From contig BCLD01000004.1 in the NCBI GenBank assembly GCA_001600875.1, positions 508,553-572,552 of the forward strand: a DNA stretch of 64,000 bases, given 5' to 3'. The position numbers and the translations under genes were made by a program. Below, piece after piece: positions 10,929-22,400 of the stretch. The DNA is from Solicoccozyma terricola. Lineage: Eukaryota; Basidiomycota; Tremellomycetes; Filobasidiales; Piskurozymaceae. The stretch's first letter is position 1. Each line of letters starts with the position of its first letter. Under the pieces are notes generated by a model that made no database searches, was not told where the DNA came from, and was given only the letters and a program-made list of their open reading frames with translations.

Positions 10929-11848
10929 AAGGGGAGGCAAAAGGGGTAGATTCTTCTTAGAGGACGGTTGTATATAGATGTGTGTTGGGAATACATGGAC
11001 GCAGCAGACGTGTGCGGTGGAGTTGTGAAGATAGACTCGTCATCAACCTTTTCAGCTGGGTTGCACGCTATTATTAAATATATAGCCAATTGTTCGATTT
11101 ATGATGGACTATGACAACAGATTCCTTGTTGCGTAAGTGATACGATGAGATTCCAGAATCTCAGCCGCTATCAGTGTTGATCTCGCTGGCGCTGTATCTG
11201 CAGCAAGATCAGTCAGCTAATATTCCACTGGTATTTGCTCGAGTTCGAGCACTTACTTCTCCCACATATCCTCCGTGTGTTATTGCTGGTGATCAACACT
11301 GACAGCAGTAGTGCCGGTCGTAAAAAGTGGGATAGTACGAGGTCGAGTTGAAGACGAACATGACGCAATTCGAGTCTCCTTAGTACGACGTTTTTGATCC
11401 AATGTCCTTGCATTGGACTGCGTTGAGACCTCGATCGGCGTTTACTCCTTTTACTGCTCGTCTGGTTGTTTTCTCCCATTCTCCACCTATGCCTCACTCC
11501 GTTCGCGGAAGAAAGTAGGGCCAGCTATGCTAGCGAAGGGATGATTGCGCGGAAAGTGTTTGTTCACTCCGTTCGCCGCATACAATATTCCTCGCTCCTC
11601 GAAGAAACGAGTCCTCCTTGAGTTCGCAAGAAGAGATATTCTTCGATCCGCTCCGGAACATACTGCTCGCTGCGCTTGCTCAGGCCGGAACTCCCTCCCA
11701 CTCCACTTGCTTATGCGCATTCTTCGTCTTCCTTCCTCCCCATTTCTTCTTACTATTCTGAGCCATCCAATTCCGTTGTCCTGTTGCGCCAAATGTCATT
11801 CCCATTGTTGCGTCTAGAGATGCGACTATTAATCGTCTCCGTTTGGCT
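10929..11848. other. Convergent intergenic region with GC-patterned segment
   Basis: No recognisable gene. A minus-strand frame (about 11487-11792) exists but resembles no family. The segment 11490-11700 repeats CACTCCGTTCG twice and also has CTCGCTCCTCG and CTCGCTGCGCTTGCTC, a texture unlike the flanking DNA. Both neighbours end here, so their 3' untranslated regions must lie inside. Confidence 0.4.
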
Positions 11849-12160
11849 TCACGTTTGTATCGTATGAATTTGGTTATCTGGTGAGGCAGGCAGGAGCAGG
11901 AGTTCGGGTAAGCAAGACTGTTTGGGGGAAGAGTTTCGATAATAGGATCGACGTACTTTTGAAGCGAGGATTATGCCAGTAACAGCTAGGACGATCAACG
12001 CACAGGCGATAGTGACTTTGACGATGCGGGAGATGGCCGGGGACGTGAGGTAGTCGGGGAAGGACTCGGTTGACGATGGGGTTGATGCGGAGGAGGAGGA
12101 GGAGGGGGATGAGGATGCTGCGAGTAGAGGGTGGCGAGGAGGTGTTGTGAGAGTGACCAT
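11849..12160 (-). CDS. Small single-pass membrane protein
   Basis: Starts at ATG 12160. The N-terminal 40 residues are rich in Ser and Pro (ASSSPSSSSSASTPSS), followed by one clear membrane helix (VKVTIACALIVLAVTGIIL) and a basic or polar tail. A 39-base intron with GTACGT donor and AACAG acceptor may be removed after ILASK; removal or retention keeps the same frame, so the product is about 90 or 103 residues. The stop is at 11849. It is divergent from MGS1, with 211 bases between start codons. No family is recognised, and small proteins like this are easily over-called. Confidence 0.5.
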   Translation of the reverse strand: MVTLTTPPRHPLLAASSSPSSSSSASTPSSTESFPDYLTSPAISRIVKVTIACALIVLAVTGIILASKVRRSYYRNSSPKQSCLPELLLLPASPDNQIHTIQT

Positions 12161-12371
12161 GGTAGTATAGTTGCGAGAATTGAGCGAGAATGTGTGAGAG
12201 AGAGTGAGTGAGCATGAGAGCGAGAGTAGTGAGACCGAGTCGGTTGGTGGTTCAAGCTGACGTCAGCAACAGTTGGAGACGCGTTCGATAGGATCACTAC
12301 TACTGTAACACACCATACATACATCGACTCTCAACGTCTGACAGCTACGATGGACACATAGCAGCAGCGCA
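12161..12371. promoter_or_regulatory. Divergent promoter, small membrane protein / MGS1
   Basis: A 211-base spacer between divergent start codons that must serve both genes. It contains TGACGTCAG at about 12259, resembling a CRE/ATF site. No TATA box is evident. Confidence 0.45.
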
Positions 12372-15131
12372 ATGTCTAGCTTCGGTGAGTATCCCACCCT
12401 TTCTCTGCCATCATTCGCAAGGAAAGAAAGACAACTGGCTCATCTCAATTCCGCTCCCTCACAACAGTCTCTTGTCCGGTATGCTCGGCGTCAATTCACG
12501 AATCCGTGCTCAACTACCATCTCGATTCTGGATGTCCAGCGGCCGCTTCCACCTCTAACACTACCTCGAAACCTTCAACCGAGAGACATGGTCGTGCGAA
12601 TAAGCCGACTTCACAGGACCATGACCCTGCCGACGTTATTCAAATCCCGGATGATTCACCTATCAAATCACAGCGTCTGCCTCTTACATCCAGCTCTAAT
12701 TCCTCTACCAAGACAAGAGCTGTTGTAGCGCCGTTGTTTCTTGGTAATACAACTAACAAACGGAAGCGATCGACGGAGGAGACGCCAAAGTCTGTCGAGG
12801 AGGAGAAACAAGGATTGGAAGATCCATTTGAGAGGAATGAGACGGCGTCCAATATGGTAGACAAGAAACCAAGGTTGGATCACTTGAAAGCTGCTCAACC
12901 GTATGTCTCTCTTTAAAATCTCCGTTCAGAAAGCCTGGCTTAAAACCATGATCCGCATGATCCGTTGACAACCCTTCACCTTGTCCTTCCAGCCTCGCTG
13001 AACGTTCCCGTCCAACAACCCTCGCAACATTCATCGGTCAAGTCGACATCCTCGGTCCACACTCCCTCCTCCGTTCCTCTCTCGAATCCGGTACGTCACA
13101 TAGCGTAGGTAGTTGTATCCTCTGGGGTCCACCGGGAAGTGGGAAAACAACATTGGCGAGATTGATTGCTAGGCAGGAAAAAGCGGATTTTAGAGAATTG
13201 AGTGCGACAAGTGCTGGGACAGCGGATGTCAGGAAAATTTTCGAACAAGCGAAGAATCAATTGAAGCTTTTAGGAAGGTGAGTATCCTTCTTCTTTATCT
13301 ATCGACCGCTGCGCCCGGGGGGGGGGGGGGGGGGGGTTATCGGGATCGTGGCGGCTTACGTATGGACGCGACCCACTTACATCAAACAGGAAGACCATTC
13401 TGTTCATCGATGAGATCCATCGCTTCACAAAGCCACAGCAAGATCTCTTTCTACCGTTCGTTGAAAATGGATGGGTGCAATTGATAGGAGCGACCACTGA
13501 GAATCCAAGTTTCAAGGGTAGGTTGTGGGATCTAGAACTAAGTAATGCTTTGACAAAAAAAAAAGTGGAATACTGATGGTAGAATGAAATTGACCCAAAG
13601 TCAACGGAGCGTTACTCAGTCGTTGCCAGTGAGCTTCAATTCAATCAACGAACAGTTCCAATAGCTTATCCCGTGGGGTTTTTCTTTTCTTTTCTTTTAC
13701 TCAGAGTCTTCACACTATCTAAACTCACTCCTTTGGAACTGGAACAAATCCTTCAGAACGCTCTATCGTCACTTCCATCTCCATTACCACGTTTGCCAAA
13801 TAATCTAATACCATTCCTAGCGGATGTGGCGGATGGAGATGCTAGACAGGCGTTGAATAGCCTGGAACTGAGTCTGACAGTGTGCCAGAGGCGAGATCAT
13901 GAGAGGTTGAAGATGAACGATCTTAAAGATGGAAAAGTGGAGAATGGTAACACGAATAAAGCACCTACGACGATGGAAGATGACGAGAAATCATCAATGG
14001 AGGATGTGGAGCTGATGGAAGCAATTAAAAGAGGTCTCAGGAAGGGATACGATCGGACAGGAGAAGAGAGGTATGATATGATCAGCGCATTACACAAGAG
14101 TATAAGAGGGAGTGACGGGTCTGCAGCGTTATATTGGCTAGCCAGGTACGTTGGGAGGCTTGCGGCTTGTTTGGGAATATTGCGATTGCCTAATTGGAGG
14201 GTGTGCGAAAATCCGACTTTCGCAGGATGTTGACGGGTGGAGAGGATCCGTTGTATATCGCAAGACGGTTAATAGTGGTAGCTAGCGAAGATGTGGGGAT
14301 GTCGACACCTCATGGTCTTCCTCTGGTGAGCTACGAGCATTGGTTGTGTGGTCTCCCGTGTTCGCAGCTGAATGCATTGTCCCGTATGCCAGGCGATGGC
14401 CACGTATCAAGGTGCGCCTTCATTGGAAAGTCGCTTCCAGGGTCTTTGTCGCTGATAGGACACGCTGACAATGGTATTATACAGCTTGTCAGGTCATAGG
14501 AATGCCGGAGTGTCGCATTAATCTGGCAGTGAGTGGACATGGTTTTATACAACGAGCTGCCGACCTGCAACTATGACATGACACCAGCTTATTATACAAT
14601 GGTTGAGTGCAGCATTGTGTGACTTTTTTGAGCGAGGCCAAGAAATCGACCAGGAGCTACGAGGCATACAACAGGGTAATCAATCTTCCTGGCCATTGCT
14701 TAGACACAGGGGTCGTTGTTGATCTGCATTCACTCACAGGCCGAAGAGCTGGCACACCAAACACCACTGCCCCCAGTCCCGCTCGGCATCCGCAATGCTC
14801 CCACCGGGTTGATGAAGAAGCTGGGGTATGGAAGAGAATACGCTTATGATCCTGGCTTCCAGCATCCGGTCTACAATGTGAGTTGACTCGCGTGCTGGGC
14901 AGCTTTGAAAATTATTGCGAAGCTGACGCGATGGGTTTGTTGGGGTCGGTACAGGAATTTATGCCGTCGGAGCTATTCGATCAATCGACGTATGGTCACG
15001 AGAGTTTGCTGAAAACAGAGGAGATATATAACCAGAAAGCGGATAAGAAGTGGGATGAGGGTAAGCTGGAGGACTGGGAGTTCAAGAGGAATGGGTCCAA
15101 GGACTGGGACGGGCGGGTGGCGAGAAGCTGA
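12372..15131 (+). CDS. MGS1: MGS1/WRNIP1-type AAA+ ATPase with UBZ finger
   Basis: Mgs1/WRNIP1 acts at stalled replication forks and binds ubiquitinated PCNA in the nucleus. Exon 1 is only MSSF plus one base (12372-12384). Exon 2 opens with [21 protein letters not shown], spacing typical of a RAD18-type UBZ zinc finger. A disordered linker with basic patches (NKRKR, KKPR) follows. The AAA+ core shows Walker A ([14 protein letters not shown]), Walker B ([10 protein letters not shown]), sensor 1 ([11 protein letters not shown]), the LLSRC box, and [12 protein letters not shown] (sensor 2). The C-terminal part has the family words [22 protein letters not shown] and [13 protein letters not shown]. 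At least nine introns are needed. One holds 20 guanines and another ends in CCCAAAG instead of YAG. It is followed by uS11m only 114 bases later. Confidence 0.92.
13317..13336. repeat. Poly-G tract in an MGS1 intron
   Basis: Twenty guanines following CGCCC, inside the intron between the exon ending KLLGR and the exon starting KTILFIDE. It is in the sense strand, about 35 bases after the donor. Confidence 0.8.
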
Positions 15132-15245
15132 GTGCCCGGTGGCCAACTAGAAGCGCGGAGCAGTGGGAAGCGCAGAAAGTCCCTCCAGTTGCAGGAGTGG
15201 ATGCACGATGTGAACCAACGAATGCATGTAACAGTCACTCACACA

Positions 15246-15905
15246 ATGGCATCTCCAGCATCCTCGGTTCTCCGGACCATGGCTCCACATGCGTTGGCAC
15301 TCCGCACCATCGCTCCAGCTACAGGCAGCATCTCCGCCGTACGAGGTATCGCGAGTGGATCAGTTTCACCCATCTCCCGTTCTCGCTCTAGATCCGATAT
15401 CATCAGCACTCCATCCCTCGCCAACCTCTCACAACGAAGACACGCTAGTTACAGGTCGCAGAAGGTCGCAGAACCCACCCACAATCTCCATGTTATGTCT
15501 ACTCGCAATAACGTCCTCCTCACCTTTACCAATCACACCGGTCAACGTTTGCTCCGCACGATTACTGGAGGATCTGACAAGGATTTCAAAAAGGCACATC
15601 GTTCCAGCTACGAAGCTGCCCATCAAGCTTCTCTCAAGATGTTTGATTCGATCTTGAACTACGCGCGTGGAACCGAGACGAACGAGAAGGGAAAGAAGGA
15701 CACGGCAGCGAAGAACGATCCATATCGATCGACGCCGAAGATCAGGGTAGCTTTCAAGGGAATGTTTGGTCAAGGGAGGGAGGCAGTGGCCGCAGCATTG
15801 GTGGGACCAGAAGGACTAGGTATCAAGCCTCTGATCTACCGAGTGGAGGATCGCACACCTATCAAGATTGGAGGAACGCGACCGCGGAAGGCAAGAAGGT
15901 TATGA
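15246..15905 (+). CDS. Mitochondrial small-subunit ribosomal protein uS11m
   Basis: One intron-free exon from ATG 15246 encodes 219 residues. The first 75 or so are rich in Ser, Arg and Ala and lack acidic residues, as in a mitochondrial presequence. The rest matches the S11 fold: LHVMSTRNNVLLTFTNHTG, SYEAAHQASLKMFDSIL, IRVAFKGMFGQGREAVAAAL and the basic tail TPIKIGGTRPRKARRL. Bacterial-type S11 is about 130 residues, so this has a long N-terminal extension and an inserted segment (ARGTETNEKGKKD). The start lies 114 bases after the MGS1 stop, so promoter elements must sit in or next to the MGS1 3' end. Confidence 0.85.
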   Translation: MASPASSVLRTMAPHALALRTIAPATGSISAVRGIASGSVSPISRSRSRSDIISTPSLANLSQRRHASYRSQKVAEPTHNLHVMSTRNNVLLTFTNHTGQRLLRTITGGSDKDFKKAHRSSYEAAHQASLKMFDSILNYARGTETNEKGKKDTAAKNDPYRSTPKIRVAFKGMFGQGREAVAAALVGPEGLGIKPLIYRVEDRTPIKIGGTRPRKARRL

Positions 15906-16110
15906 GGGAGGCGTAGAAATCATGGTCTTGACAGTAGATGGCGATGTTAATCGACAACAAAAGCATGTCAATTGTAATAATGGAATATTGTGTCATGACG
16001 TCTTCATTGTCCTTGTCTTACTTTGTTCTTACATGCTGCAACGTGACGATTCTACATGCTTCAATCAAACCTCGTGTGTCTTTTTCTAGTCGATGCAAGC
16101 GACATAAAGG

Positions 16111-19100
16111 TCAGCCTTTGGCGGAGCTCCAGAGCAGCCCTCGGGTACTCACTCCCTCGAAATGTAAGGTCCAAGTAGACAGTATTTTCCGTCGGTTGAC
16201 AGCGTCTCCGTCCAGCCTACAATCAAAGTAGGCACGGCGTCAATAATTTCCCTAGCATCAACTTGCGAGGGGCTCTAGAAACTTACGCAGGGTCACCATA
16301 GGTCAACGGGGAGAGGAACCAGAAAGTCACAATCACAACCACAAGTAGAACCGCTACCGCAGCAAATCCTCCTGGACTGAGTCTTGCCCGCACCTTTGGC
16401 CTCAGTCTAGTTTTGATCCCCGCTGCAGAGATAGGATAGTTGACGGTTTCGACCAGAATGAAATTAAGGATGCTACCTGCTACCAGCGCGGATGCCAGAT
16501 GCGCAGGAAGGTAGTGATGAAGGAAGAGCTGACGATTCATAAGGTAGAAGGGGAAGTAATGGAATGCCCACGCCCCGACGAAAAAACCAGTGTTGCGTAG
16601 CATACGGTTACGGACCGCTGTATGGCACAGGTCGCCATCAATTTGTTGCATCCGATATCGAGAAAGACAGTGGGGTAAAACAACTCACGATCTTCGATGG
16701 GATCCAATCCTCTCCGTCGTGCGAGGGTGTCGGCACCGATGACACCGGTGAAGACAGATAGCCCAATGACGCAGAGCCACCAGCTTGCGACATTACCAAT
16801 GAAATAAATCTGTTTCTTCTCATCGTTATCCGTCCAGAAACTGATACCGCTGAGCACAAATGGCCAATTGAAGGGACCGCTCGCGTAGGGATGATCGGCA
16901 GTGAGCCCAGCGTTGTGTTGCAACATGAGAATTTGCAGTTCGGCAAATTTCTTCAAAAAAGCGACATGTTTCCTCGGTTTTTCCTCAACCTTGACAGTAC
17001 GATTTCGGAAATCATGGCCGCCTGACAAAAACGACGGGTAAGTTGTTAAACAACTAAACAAGATTATTTGGGTACTCACTGCCATCAGATATAATCTCGT
17101 CGACAATCCAAGTATTAGACCGCTCAGTAGTCTTCTTGTTGCCGTTCACCTCTTGAAAACCGTGACCCCATTCTGGCAAAATCGACGCATGCGTCCACAG
17201 CGCTACCTGAGTGTTGACGTGAATGAGTTTGAAATGGCCGCTCTTGGAATGCCAAGCTTCGCCGTCGTAAGCATCGACAACGTCAACCTTGAAGAGTGTC
17301 TCGTTGTATCGCAAGTCATCGTCACGAGCGACAGTGGTGAATTCTTGGTTGGTTGGCATAAGCGGTGACGCCACGTCGTGAGTCAACAAGATCGTACCGG
17401 TTTGAACGTGAAGAAGCTGGATGACGTCAAATTGCCGAACGATTCGACCTCGACCGCTGTCCGGGATTTCTCGAGTTGGTATGAGTTGCCAGTGATTGTT
17501 ATCATGTTGATCTCTCCGTGCAACAACTTGCTGGCCCTGACTACTGATTCGACCATCGTCGTAACGCAAAGGGTACTTGTCCTCGTGAGACGTCAGGTAT
17601 GCCTTTGTGTCCTTGTGCTTGACGATGACAGTATCATCGTATCGGAGCTCTGTAGCTCGGGGTACCCATTGTCAGCACACCAATATTCCCAATCCGCACT
17701 AGAGCACTCTCACCCTGAGCATTCAATAATAGCTCATTTCCCTTTAGTGTTTCTTGAAACGCGGGACTCATGAACGTATCTCCGGGACCAGAGTATATGA
17801 GAATACTAAAGTGAACGTAGAAGATTGCCAGATAGATCACAAATGGAAACACAATGAGACCGAATGCTCGTGCTGCGAAATGACGGGTGAAGTAGGCCTT
17901 TGGAGCTTGAGACAGTCAGCACTGTGGATGCCCGCACCTCGGAGCAGAGCAGCTCACCATCGTGTGACCCTTCTTGATGTCCAGGATTCCCCACAGATCC
18001 CATAGCACAGCCGCTCCAATAGTGAAGAAGGTGAACAATCCAACCATCTTACAACCGAGAGTGCAAGCGAGGCAGAACCCGGTAGTCAAGAGCCAGAACC
18101 ACCAGCTCCGTGAAAATTCTCTGCCGAGCCAGTTATTCGTGTGTCAGTTGTCGAGTAACAACGGATGTACATTGTGGAGCACACTCACCGGTAGCGTTGC
18201 TGGTGAAACTTGATGTAGCTGAAAAGGGAAAGCGACATGAACAGGACAAGCGCGGCGTCAAGCAAGATTAACCTGCTTTGAGTGACGTGACCATTGTCTG
18301 CGTACAGAACCTCAATAAGACGACCTAGAGTTATCTGTCACAACGTCACCGCTTACCAAATAAAATAAGACACGCCGTGAATGCGGATATCATGACAGGG
18401 TATCCTGATTCTCGCATGATGCCATAGATGACAGGAACGGTCAGAGACCCCATGATAGCGCAAAAAGATCGCATTCCCTTGTAGTTTACCTGTATGGTAA
18501 ATAGATGGCAATTGCCATATGAGTGCTAGTTGTACCGAAAGTGGAAGTTCCCATTTACTCTTCACTCACATGATTCAACGTGTAGCTATCTCCAATGTTA
18601 TCGAATCCAAATTGACCATCATACCCAGTCAAGTAGCCGGCTAAACCATTCAACATCTTAGCCAATGGTGGATGGACATCAAAGTAGTATTCTCTTCGGA
18701 TGTATTGTCCAGCGAAGGCCCCAAAGTGGACCTCGTCAAAGCTACGAAAACAAGGGAACAAAGGGGGTCAGTCGGATTTCTTTCTGAAGCATGTTGTAAA
18801 CGTAGGTCACCCACACGACCTGATCAGGGTATCCAATATTCCAAAAGCGTACGATCAGCGCTAGGATGGTCAAGACACACCCAATCGCCCAGCTGTAGAA
18901 ATACTCTGGACGGAGGTTGGGGTTGTAGGCGCTATCGACGGCATTTGCCTTGTCTCGAGCGGATATCCACGGCGTGGGATCGTGTGACTGCGCAGACCGT
19001 CGATATGTAGGTGTGTTAGCATGTCGCAGATGGAGAAGCAGATGCAGATTGAAACCAGTCCGCCATCCTCACCTTGACCCCATGATCCTTCACCGTGACA

Positions 19101-19177
19101 TGATCGTCACTGTATGTACGCGGCAGCTCTTCCGAAGTCTGTCGTCCTCCTCGTCTCTGGCGAGGGAGAAGGGACAT
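16111..19177 (-). CDS. PMT4: Protein O-mannosyltransferase, PMT4/POMT1-like
   Basis: Transfers mannose from dolichyl-phosphate mannose to Ser/Thr of secretory proteins in the ER membrane. Start ATG 19177 ([18 protein letters not shown]) is the first ATG after an in-frame stop. Visible parts: [17 protein letters not shown] with the catalytic Asp-Glu, [17 protein letters not shown], several membrane helices ([45 protein letters not shown]), [20 protein letters not shown], the MIR region with [17 protein letters not shown], and C-terminal helices ending [13 protein letters not shown], then a predicted last exon with STWTLHF and a stop at 16111. The [14 protein letters not shown] and FQETLKGNE words favour PMT4 over PMT1/PMT2. 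Length is roughly 770-800 residues, normal for the family. It converges with uS11m 205 bases away. Confidence 0.85.
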
Positions 19178-19408
19178 TGCAGCTGGCACTTCAGTCGGAG
19201 CAGTATCTGTAGTTGCGAATGCAGTAGGAGCCGGTGTGTTCCTCCCGCCGCCGCTGCTGCTGCTGCTGCTGCTTGTTGTTGCAGTGACTAGTGACAATGA
19301 AGATGTCGACTGAACAGTCGGACACAGTTGACCGACTACTCCTACGCGCTGGAGAGGAAGTCACGTGCATGACATCGAGCGACAGGCTATATCTACAAGC
19401 ACAGGCTC

Positions 19409-22400
19409 CTACATCATCCCCATCGGCCCGCGTATTTTCGGTCTCTCGAACACTTTCTTGTCGCCGTACTGTCTCGCCTTGACCCCAGCTACCCACTTCA
19501 GCGGCTCCGTCCATTCAAAGCGGATCTCCCACCCCCCCACAACGACAGCACCTCGCTGATAGCGCTCGGCTTCCTTGCGCTCGCGACGGCGTTTCCGTCG
19601 TTGCTCTTGTAGATACCTTCGTTCTCGAGCTGATTGATGTCCACGTCGGATACTGGCGTCATCCGAATCCGAAGAGTAGCTCGAGATTGAAGACGACCTA
19701 TCGCCATGGCGCATGGTGAGCGCTGCTTTCTCCCTCGGATTCCCAAGGTCGCCGTATATCTTCTTCCCGTTCTTGGTTGGGATGACCTTGATGGATCGAG
19801 GGCCAAAGAATCCGACGTTCCATGCTCCCAGGAGCTGATGTACGTCGAACGTGAGTCTCGGTTCGTCCCTCTTGTAGGTATCAGAACGCGAATCTCCGGA
19901 GCTCGACGCGTAGCGGAACGCCTCGTTCGCCAATGCCTCTATGAAGCACCTCCAGTCAGATTCGTAGATGTCACGGCGCTTGAACTCTGGTGGGAGAGTG
20001 AGATATTCTGGCTCAGCTAGGGACTCTGCATCGAAGCTGAAGGATTGGAAGTCGCCGTATGAGAAGCGAGCATCCGTCGCGGGAGCTCGGTTGAACATTG
20101 GGGGTCTACAAGGCAGTAACTATCGAATCAGCGCCACCCTTCTATCGCTCACGGCAAGACTCACGGCTCAGGACGCCCTACTTCAACCTCTGCAGGCTCG
20201 CTCGGTTTTGATTCCTCTTTAGGCTGCACTTCAGACCAACCGGCGACTCCTGGCCCCGCCCCTGGGCCTTGATAACCAACAGGAAACGGTGGCCTGCCTA
20301 CCGTCCCTGGTCCTCCGAATCCGGGCATTCCAGGCATCAATCCAGGCGTCATCCCAGACATCATCATCCCGGCCATTCGTGGATCTGGCTTGGTCGTGTC
20401 GATCCATCGTCCCCATCCATCGAAGCCTTCTGGCGGTGGGGGTGGAATCTGACGGCCGAATGCATCGAATCCTCTGCGGTAGCGGTAGGGGGGATCAGCT
20501 CTCTCGGTTTCGTCTCCATTCGCAGAACGTCAACTCACTCTACGGGTGGTCTTGCTTGTACGGGGAGTCCTTGAGGTAGTGGATGGAGGACAGAGGGGTC
20601 TGGAGGACGATATGCCTGCAAATTAAGAATGGTCAATCAGTTCCATGAGCGGCATGAAGATAAATCTCTCTCAGCACCTACTCTTGATCTCCCTGCGAAT
20701 TGATTGATTTGTTTGCATCAGCATAGCTATCATATCAACAAGACAAGGGCAGCTCACCGACACCGCCGGGTCCGGCAAAATCTAAAGGTCATACGAGTCA
20801 AGGACGGGACATGAAAGCCATAAACGGTCATAAGTACCAATCGTTACAAGGGTCATCACAAGGAACTCAAAACCACGGACCTCTGCCCAATCCATCCCTG
20901 CCAAATCTCCCAGGAATGGCATTCGGGTTAAAGCCAAGCGTACCAGGTCCCATCATCGGATTGACGGGCATTCCCATTGGCATTCCCATACCCATACCCA
21001 TACCCATCATTGGGTTAGGTCGGATCGGTGGATGGCCTCCAAGGAAAGGGGGCATCATAGGTCCGCCCATTCCCATCATACCTGGAGGTCTGCCATACAT
21101 CCTGCATGTTCGGTGTCAGCTGAATAGGCATACGGTCAGCAGCGAGCCCTCCACGTACGCTGGACCCATACCGAGATAGCCACTCGTTCCTGGCATACCC
21201 GGCCATTGTCCTCCGGCGATACGCTTCCTCTCGCGGTTTGCTTCAGCTTCGCGGTCCTTGGCTTCACGCTCCATTCTGGCATCATAGCCGGGCGGATAGG
21301 CATATCTGGAGATGTACTAATCTGTTAGATGGATCGAGGAAGGTGAATCGACGTGTACGCACTGTCCGACTCGATCAGCTGGGGGAGCAGCATTTTCTAC
21401 ATGGCGATATGGCTTCGAGTGGTGATGATGGTGATCCTCGTCGTCTGGATGAACTTCACTCATCTCATCGCTACTGCTCTCGCTGTCTTCGTATATCGAC
21501 ACCGGTCTTTTCCGATGTTTCTTATCGTGACGCATTCGTGGCTGGTGGTGTTCCTGGCTGTGTCGATGATAGTGGTCCGACCTTTGATCTCTAGTTCTCG
21601 GAACAGAAGAGGCCGTCAGTGGTGAAGTCGTTGGATTCGTCGCTACTCCGGACGTCTTGGTTTCTTGGAAGACGGACCCAGGACCGGTTGATGGATTGGG
21701 GGTTTCAAGTGGTGGTATGCTGTTCGAAACCGACTGGGAATATCCACGAACTAAAGCTCGGTAGTCGACTACAACAAAGGGAATAATCACGACGTCAATC
21801 GGCGATTTGATGGACAATTTCCCTTTGCCAAAGGAGGACCTGACGAAACTCACTGATTGGGATCGGCTTGATCTGCGAAAAAGTCAGCGGATGAGCTGGA
21901 AACGTCGTTTCAGCTGTCGGCTGCCGACTTCGCGAGCCGACTATTGTTGATTGGCTACCTATAGCGACGTTGCCACCATTGTTCAGAAGAGCAAAATTGT
22001 CTTCGAGTTCTTGAACGGAATGGATCGGCGCGGTCGATAATGCAGGCGCCTGATCACTTGGAACGGTAGACACGATTATGGTTTGTCCGGGTAGGGTGGC
22101 TTGTACGTAAATCGGCTGTGAGACTTGCGAGGGTTGAGCGTAGGCTGGCACCGATTCACTCGTGGTCTCTGCAGAGTGAGGAAACCGGTGTGTATGGTGA
22201 GGAACTTGAGTTGACTGCGGAACGGAAAGGACCGTTGGAGCAGGTTGACTTTGGATTTGCGTCGGTGCTGAAGCAGGTTGACTTTGAATCTGAGTCGGAG
22301 CTGAAGCAGGTTGACTGGCTGCCTGAATGACGGTGGGTGGAGTTTCAGTCGCCGCAGGGCCACTACTACCGTGTATTATTGTGGCGGGTGGTGCGTATCG

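Noticed and set aside
14607..14849. Separate small gene at 14607-14849
   Set aside because: The region is MGS1 exons [13 protein letters not shown] and [15 protein letters not shown] read in the wrong frame across introns.
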